A program made the translations under genes and the position numbers. Below the pieces are notes generated by a model. That model saw only the letters and a list, made by a program, of their open reading frames with translations. It ran no database searches and was not told the origin of the DNA. A DNA stretch of 14,138 nt, taken from the NCBI GenBank assembly GCA_002077045.2, contig KZ111156.1:758864-773001 (forward strand). The letters are read 5' to 3'. Source of the stretch: Rachicladosporium sp. CCFEE 5018. Its lineage: Eukaryota > Ascomycota > Dothideomycetes > Cladosporiales > Cladosporiaceae. Below, piece by piece: positions 8,627 to 14,138 of the stretch (positions within the stretch are counted from its first letter, which is position 1; the number at the start of each line of letters is the position of its first letter).

Positions 8627-9877
8627 ATGTCGGGACCTGAGAGGGAAGTAATGGCACCAATGGACGGGGGAATTGAGGATGTGGTGGCGGGACCGTCGCA
8701 AAGTGGGGAGTTGGAGGCGAATGCTGTGCGAAGACGAGGGAGTTTGGGTAGGGCGCTGGAGAGGGTCAAGAAAGTTGTGAGGCGACGAGGAGGGAAGAGG
8801 AAGGCTGAGTTCTCGCCTACGGCCTCGCTGCCTGCGCAGACAGGTACCGTCGCACGGCTCCAAAGCGGCATAAGCACCCCAGTGCGGTCACGTCGATCAA
8901 TCGAAGAACCAATGGCCGACGCTATGTTCCGTTTCGGCACATCAATGGAAGTCGACACAGCCTCCACCTCGTCATTGCTTCTGCCTATACAGCGGCCGTC
9001 GCCTACGGCCTCGCTGTCCGATTCCCTGGACGACAAAGCGAGAATACTTTTCGCGCAATACGGCGTCGCCTACACACGCGTGCGGCGCACTACTGAGGAG
9101 CCGCCGAGAAAGGTGAGACGAGTGGAAAAGCCTATCAGGATCCGACTGCGATGGAGTTGCCATGAATGCAGCACTCCGCTAGGTTTACAAGGACTCTGCG
9201 GTGGCTGTGGGCATCGCAAGTGTGGCAAATGTGTCAAGGAGCCGCCGAAGAAGGTGAGGGACGTCATTGAGGGGGCGAAGGAGGGTATCAAGGAAGACGT
9301 TGAGATGGGTAACGTGGAGGAGATTACCAGGGAGTCACATGCAGAATCGACGCGAGACTCGATTCCGGCTGCACCGCGGACAGTCCCTACACGGCAAGTG
9401 TTTGGGGGTTTACCGGAGCCTCTTGCGGACCTAGAGGCGAACGATCCGACCTGCAACTCGATGTTACCGCTGCTCGGTGCGAACTCGCCTATGCTGATGT
9501 ACACCCTGAAGCCTAACGGACGAGGTGGCACGGACATAGTGCATCGCATCAGGAACGCACCTTTCATTGACCGAGTCTACAAGAAGCCACGGCAACGAGT
9601 TCGATGGACTTGTGAACAATGTCAGACGCCCTTCCGAGAACACGAGGTTTGCCAAAGCTGTGATCACGCGAGGTGTGAGGCCTGCATACGAGATCCGTAA
9701 GTTACCTCTAATCGCTCGAAAGATATCAGGAGCATTGTAGCTAATAGTCATTACAGAAGCCAGAAAGTCAAGGCCGAACCCGATCCTAGTGTGGTGAGAA
9801 GGCTACAAGCCAGAATTGGACGTGTTGTGGCGCCAGAGATCGAGACGTCGACAAATGCCATGGCAGCAAGGAGCTAA
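8627..9877 (+). CDS. Fungal protein with two six-cysteine zinc-binding-like motifs
   Basis: Join of 8627-9696 and 9757-9877, 396 residues. I cannot name it. Two modules share the pattern W-(S/T)-C-x2-C-x9-C-x2-C-x4-C-x2-C with a His two residues after the fourth Cys: C178, C181, C191, C194, C199, C202 and C329, C332, C342, C345, C350, C353. Each is preceded by basic RxRxRW and followed by a basic-acidic-Pro tail. Three CxxC pairs suggest zinc binding. The linker is acidic and Ser/Pro-rich, and the N-terminal third has basic clusters (VRRRGGKRK at 51-59, PRKVRRVEK at 160-168) that could be nuclear signals. The start at 8627 is preferred: ATCATGTCG has A at -3, while the in-frame ATG at 8483 has T at -3 and follows a hairpin. 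Starting at 8483 would add 48 residues resembling a signal peptide. It ends with TAA. Role unknown; nuclear location is inference. Confidence 0.78.
9697..9756 (+). other. Intron in the Cys-rich gene (60 nt, phase 2)
   Basis: Donor GTAAGT at 9697-9702, branch-like GCTAAT near 9740-9745, acceptor TTACAG ending at 9756. Unspliced, translation stops at the donor (CCG TAA). Splicing adds 39 residues and extends the conserved tail of the second Cys module (CIRDP joined to SQKV), matching KEPPKKV after the first module. Confidence 0.85.
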
Positions 9878-10301
9878 CGGAGATGCGTGGAGCAGCATTA
9901 CTAGGGGGACGTTTGGGAAGCTTCACGATGTACGGCGGCGGACACGGTTTACAGGTGGCGAATCTCATCATTGGTAATGCCTGCAAGTGCTGCAAAGGCA
10001 CGTCGGAGGCTTGATACATGAAGTGCAGTGGCTTGGTGCTTGAGTGATTCTGCTACGCACACGCTATTATCGGTACACTACTTCGCTACTGTTCTCATCA
10101 CTCCTCCCATTGAAGCTCTCTTAATCTTTAGACGCGCCCGAATCGCTGATGTGAGCCGTTGACGTCGCACACAACCATAATTCTAGACCTTCCAGACGGC
10201 TCGCCTATGCGCACCTCGTCGTTTCGGACATGGATGTCGCGTGCTGAACACGTTGCACACACGTTTTGTGGCTTTAGCACGATTCGAGCGAGGTGCAGCA
10301 T

Positions 10302-10307
10302 CACGTG
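10302..10307 (+). promoter_or_regulatory. CACGTG E-box, distal, upstream of GDE1
   Basis: Context GCATCACGTGCAGCC, 563 bp before the ATG. ATCACGTG matches the Cbf1-type RTCACRTG consensus; read on the other strand, GCACGTGA has the G flank tolerated by Pho4-type factors. It shares the 9-mer TCACGTGCA with the proximal box. Confidence 0.35.
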
Positions 10308-10667
10308 CAGCCAACGTAGCCGTTTATCGCTAGAGGCGGGTTTGCTTTTTGGCTTGAGCGGAAAATGTCGGTGGTAAAAGAGCTTCTATCGCAATTATGA
10401 CCGTCCTTATCAAGGCAACATCGATTTTGCGCACACATCGATCAAAGCAGGCGAAATGCTATCGCGTTGGTCGATGAAGGTAGGACAGGGTCTCTCCTCG
10501 GAAGATTCTGCAAAGTACGGACGTGTCTCCATTCCCTTGGGTGTTTCAGCCAATCGAGATCCTCTCAGAGGGCACGATTACACGACTCCCGTGTCTTTGG
10601 GTCACCTCTATTGTTACTTCACCTCTGTTTCCTGGGCGTGTTCACTAGCATCACGAAGGGAAAGACT

Positions 10668-10673
10668 CACGTG
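10668..10673 (+). promoter_or_regulatory. CACGTG E-box, proximal, upstream of GDE1
   Basis: Context GACTCACGTGCACTG, 197 bp before the ATG, a usual promoter distance in fungi. Yeast GDE1 is known to respond to phosphate through the PHO pathway, whose factor Pho4 (NUC-1 in Neurospora) binds CACGTG. Relevance here is inferred from motif, position and gene identity. Confidence 0.42.
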
Positions 10674-10869
10674 CACTGCGATGGATCTGGAGAGCATTGA
10701 CTGGGAGGGGAGCGCGTTGCCACTGGTGATCTCCTTCAAAGTCGCCTAGGCAAGGCCTGGTCACTGCGGGATCGAAGTGTGAAAGCGACTTGAGACAGCT
10801 TCGTTGTAGTGGCTTTGCGACAACTACGCACCAGCCGTATCAATTGCTGAGGAGGCTGCATTCGCTACG

Positions 10870-13800
10870 ATGAAGTTCGGCCAGAACCTCCCTCACAACC
10901 AAGTCCCCGAATGGGCATCCTCCTACATCGATTACAAGGCTCTCAAGAAGCTCATCAAGGCTGCTAAGCACGGCTCGGAAGAGGGCGAAGATGCTGATCT
11001 CGCGGGTATGCGGTGAGATCCAGCATTGGCTGCGGTGCACCTCCTAACGATCATCTAGGCTTCTTCTATACCCTCGATCGCCAACTCGAAGACGTTGACG
11101 CCTTCTACAATCGCAAATATGCCGACTTCTCGCGTCGTCTGCGGCTTCTCTATGAACGATATGGCGTCGCATCCAAGCTTGCCGATGGCATGGACAAAGA
11201 TGAGATGGAAGACCTGACCGGCACGCTGCTTGAGCTGCGCGGTCAGTACAGAAAGTTGCAGTGGTACGGCGAGGTCAACAGAAGAGGCTTCGTGAAAATT
11301 ACCAAGAAGCTGGACAAGAAAATCTCGTCTTCGCGGGCACAGAGTCGGTATTTGGCCACCAAGGTCGATCCGAAGTCTTTCGCTACGAACGGGAAGTTGG
11401 CACAGGATATGAGAGGTATCAACGAATGGTTGAGTACGCTGAATGAGGGCAGGGGCGGGAGCGATGCCAGTTCAATCCATTCGGGAACCTCTGGGTCGCT
11501 GCACCGTGTGACGTCGAGGTCGAATATCCGTATACCGGCCGCGACAGTGGAGAGCATTGATATTGCAATCAGAGGTGACGATACGATTGGGATGATGGAA
11601 CTCATTGCGCAGGCTTCGCCGGACACTACCTGTATCGGACACCAAAAGCTACTGTTGGATCTTTTGCAGAGGTCCATCTCGTCTCGAGCTTACAGATGCA
11701 TCGACGCGCTGCTCAAGCCTTGCACATCGATCGATCAGGAGAGCGAGATGAACAGGCGGAATTGTCTGCATCGACTGATGATCAGTATGGGTCGCTCAAG
11801 GGCGATGGACACGGCCGAAGCTGTTAATGGCACGACCGAGGCAGCGAGGGTGCCAACCTATATCAACCCTGCGCAGGCACCAACACGAGCACCAGATACT
11901 TTCCAGGTGACAGAGCGAGATCCGGTCTTAACAATGGGCAGAGAGGATCCTACCGAGAAAGTGCTTGTCTTTGTGTTAGAGCAACTGCTTCCCTCGCAGC
12001 GCCATTCGGTGCTAACGAAGGATGTGTATGGCCGCATACCCTTACACTATGCAGCACAGTACGGCCTCGTCGCAGCGAGCCAAGAAACCCTGAGACACAT
12101 GCACTCTTGGGATATGCTTGATCTCTCGCGTGGCATCGACTCGGAATGGTGGCAGGACAGCGAAGGCAACGCACCACTACATCTCGCAGTGGCTGGTGGG
12201 CACTATCGTACCACCAAAGTCCTGCTGCTCGTTGAAGACCATGTCGGTGACAGCAAGTATGTCAATAAAGCAGGCAAGCATGTGACGAAGAGCGGCGCCA
12301 CGCTTGCTCTGGCAACTCGCAGGCATTTCCACCGCATCGTTCGACTACTCGTGGACTCCGGGGTGGCCGTCAACTACCGCGATGATCAGTCGGAGACCGC
12401 GCTACACGTCGCAGCTAGATTCGGCTTCACAGACTGCGCCGAGATCCTGCTCAGTGCGCCTGATGTCGAGATTGAGATCGCAGAAAGCACCTTTGGCTGG
12501 ACGCCCGTTTTCATCGCTTGTGTGGACGGCCATCTTGGCGTGCTCGAGCTACTCATCACCGCTGGCGCCAAACTTTGCGGGCAAGACATCTCTGGGTGGA
12601 GTCCGAAAGAGCATGCTGCGCTCAGAGGGCATCTTGACATCGCGAAGCGACTTGCGGGTCTCACGCCTCCGCCAAAGTTGCATGAGATAGCTGAACCGTT
12701 ATCGAGGCCTGCGTCGCCGCCGCCAAATGCGACATCTCTGGGAGATCGCCGGTCCAACGGTACTACGAAAGAGATGAATGGTAGCTCACGGGTGCCAGAG
12801 CCTCTCAAAGAGTTCGGCCACAGATACTTGGCTGACGAGGCAATGGTCTTGGTTAGCCTGGGCACCATGGACAATCGCAAGACGCTTGCTCCAGTCAGCC
12901 TTGACGACATTGCACTGACAGATGCTCATGCTACACAGCTAGACACTGCGCTCTCAGTAGTCGTGTCTGCCCAAGGCGCAAGCGGAGAACCGTCGATCAT
13001 TGATCTGCCCATCCAGGAGAATATCAGCACGTCACCTGTGAGCTTTGCTACAAGAGACCCAACCAAGGTCAAGCTGTATTTCGACCTCGTGCCGACGTAT
13101 GCTGGATCTACGAACAAGCCGATCGGTCGTGCGGTAGCAATGCTCTCTACGATCAAGCAGTCAGTGGGCTCGAAACGCATGCTTCTACAAGGCGACCTCA
13201 GCGTTCCCATCATGGCTGCAGACACACTTGAGGTCATCGGCTCTATCAATTTTAACTTCCTGATCATTACACCCTTCAAGCACCCGAATATGAGCATCTC
13301 GGAAGACCAGACCTACTGGCGCAGTACCTCCACTATGGTCATCGGACACCGCGGCATGGGCAAGAACATGGCGTCCAAAACCTCACTTCAACTCGGTGAG
13401 AACACAATACAGTCGTTCATCACAGCCGCAAATCTCGGAGCCTCCTACGTCGAATTCGACGTTCAGCTGACCAAGGACCACGTACCCGTAATCTACCACG
13501 ACTTTCTCGTCAGCGAAACAGGGGCAGACGTGCCAGTACACAGCCTGACGCTCGAGCAGTTCTTGCATATCAACAACGACACTTCCCGCCCAGCCTCACT
13601 TTCCAGCTCTCCCGAAGATGAGCCTGTGTTCAGCAGCGGTACCAGTACACCGCGGTTCCGCCAGCAGCGGTCACACTCTCACAGTGGCGGGTCTACCCTG
13701 CCAACGCCCTCCGCCATGCGCGACCGCATGAAGCATACCCGCGATTTCAAAGCCAAGGGCTTCAAAGGCAACTCGCGAGGCGACAGCATACAATCGCCGT

Positions 13801-14138
13801 TTACGACATTGGAAGAAATGTTCGTCAAGCTTCCCACGTCCATTGGCTTCAACATCGAGATGAAGTACCCTATGCTCTTTGAATCCGAGGAGCAGGGCAT
13901 GGACACTTATGCCGTGGAGTTGAACTCGTTCGTGGATACCGTTCTGACCAAAGTCTATGATCTTGGCACTGGACGCAACATCATCTTCTCGTCCTTCAAT
14001 CCGGATATCTGCTTGTTGCTCTCCTTCAAGCAGCCCTCTATCCCGGTTCTCTTCCTCACAGACGCTGGCTGTGAGCCCGTGGGTGACATACGCGCCTCCT
14101 CGCTACAAGAGGCGATTCGATTCGCGAGCCGATGGAAG
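10870..14138 (+). CDS. GDE1: Glycerophosphocholine phosphodiesterase, SPX-ankyrin-GDPD (GDE1 type), 3' end beyond window
   Basis: Hydrolyses glycerophosphocholine to choline and glycerol-3-phosphate in the cytosol. Join of 10870-11005 and 11059-14138 (edge); 1072 residues visible. Yeast Gde1 has about 1220, so the end is missing. It starts MKFGQNLPHNQVPEWASSYI, an SPX domain (about 1-150) with the inositol-pyrophosphate-type Lys cluster in GFVKITKKLDKK (K125, K128, K129, K132). Ankyrin repeats run from about 367 to 580, for example GRIPLHYAAQYG, GNAPLHLAVAGGH and ETALHVAARFG. A beta-rich region follows (from 716, KLYFDLVPTYAG). The GDPD domain begins near 805 with GHRG (H809, R810), E826, E844/D846, H859 and NIEMK (E979, K981), all consistent with an active enzyme. 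This favours GDE1 over the related regulator PHO81/NUC-2, whose GDPD region is catalytically degenerate. A Ser/Arg-rich insert of about 75 residues (886-960) splits the GDPD domain. Confidence 0.93.
11006..11058 (+). other. Intron in the GDE1-type gene (53 nt, phase 1)
   Basis: Donor GTATGC at 11006, branch CTAAC at 11044-11048, acceptor CTAG ending at 11058. Splicing joins EDADLA to GFFYTLDRQLEDVDAFY, the expected SPX sequence. The alternative donor GTGAGA at 11013 would break the frame. Confidence 0.93.

Larger units (their letters stand above)
9878..10869. other. Intergenic region upstream of the GDE1-type gene
   Basis: No gene is supported. The ORFs at 10159-10377, 10456-10749 and 10467-10700 show no motif, and the last two overlap in different frames. 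The region should hold the 3' UTR of the Cys-rich gene and the promoter of GDE1. Two CACGTG boxes (10302-10307, 10668-10673) are the only clear regulatory words. GTGCAGC is directly repeated around the first box (10293-10299 and 10305-10311). Confidence 0.6.

Noticed and set aside
10160..10167. CRE-like TGACGTCG, also present reversed at 1506-1513
   Set aside because: One base off the CRE palindrome, and the same word also occurs inside GDE1 coding sequence, so it is not informative.
10456..10749. 97-codon ORF overlapping a 77-codon ORF in another frame
   Set aside because: No motif, and it spans the probable GDE1 promoter including a CACGTG box.

Overview
The window looks like nuclear DNA of a filamentous ascomycete fungus (Pezizomycotina; Dothideomycetes is a guess). 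The evidence is short spliceosomal introns of 53-60 nt with GTAAGT or GTATGC donors and CTGAC/CTAAC-type branch sites, separate monocistronic genes, and fungal versions of the encoded proteins. I see no operons, mobile elements, CRISPR arrays, rRNA or convincing tRNA. Every supported gene lies on the + strand, head to tail.

Layout: (1) 1-386 is the 3' end of an unidentified gene with a basic, Pro/Ala/Lys-rich C-terminus. (2) 387-1620 is a long intergenic stretch with a 15-bp triple tandem repeat and a CACGTG box. (3) 1621-3440 is CCT1/TCP-1 alpha, a cytosolic chaperonin subunit, with one 56-nt intron. (4) 3441-3781 is a short spacer that is open in more than one frame and holds a small ORF with a mitochondrial-presequence-like start. 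(5) 3782-8080 is the T7-like mitochondrial RNA polymerase RPO41, interrupted by one in-frame TAG at 6092-6094. (6) 8081-8626 is a spacer with a pyrimidine-rich tract, a CACGTG box and two small hairpins. (7) 8627-9877 is an unnamed, probably fungal-specific protein with two copies of a six-cysteine motif, one intron. (8) 9878-10869 is intergenic and carries two CACGTG boxes sharing the 9-mer TCACGTGCA. (9) 10870-14138 is a GDE1-type SPX-ankyrin-GDPD glycerophosphodiesterase with one 53-nt intron, cut off by the window end.

The genes are mostly housekeeping (protein folding, mitochondrial transcription, phospholipid/phosphate metabolism) and do not form one pathway. I found no convincing new multi-gene system. 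The strongest anomaly is the premature TAG in RPO41: the frame, the catalytic residues and the C-terminus are intact beyond it, so it is a recent nonsense mutation, a sequence error, an unusual in-frame intron, or (least likely) readthrough. Secondary points are the small ORF just upstream of RPO41, the purely intergenic placement of all four CACGTG boxes I found, and the duplicated Cys-rich module.
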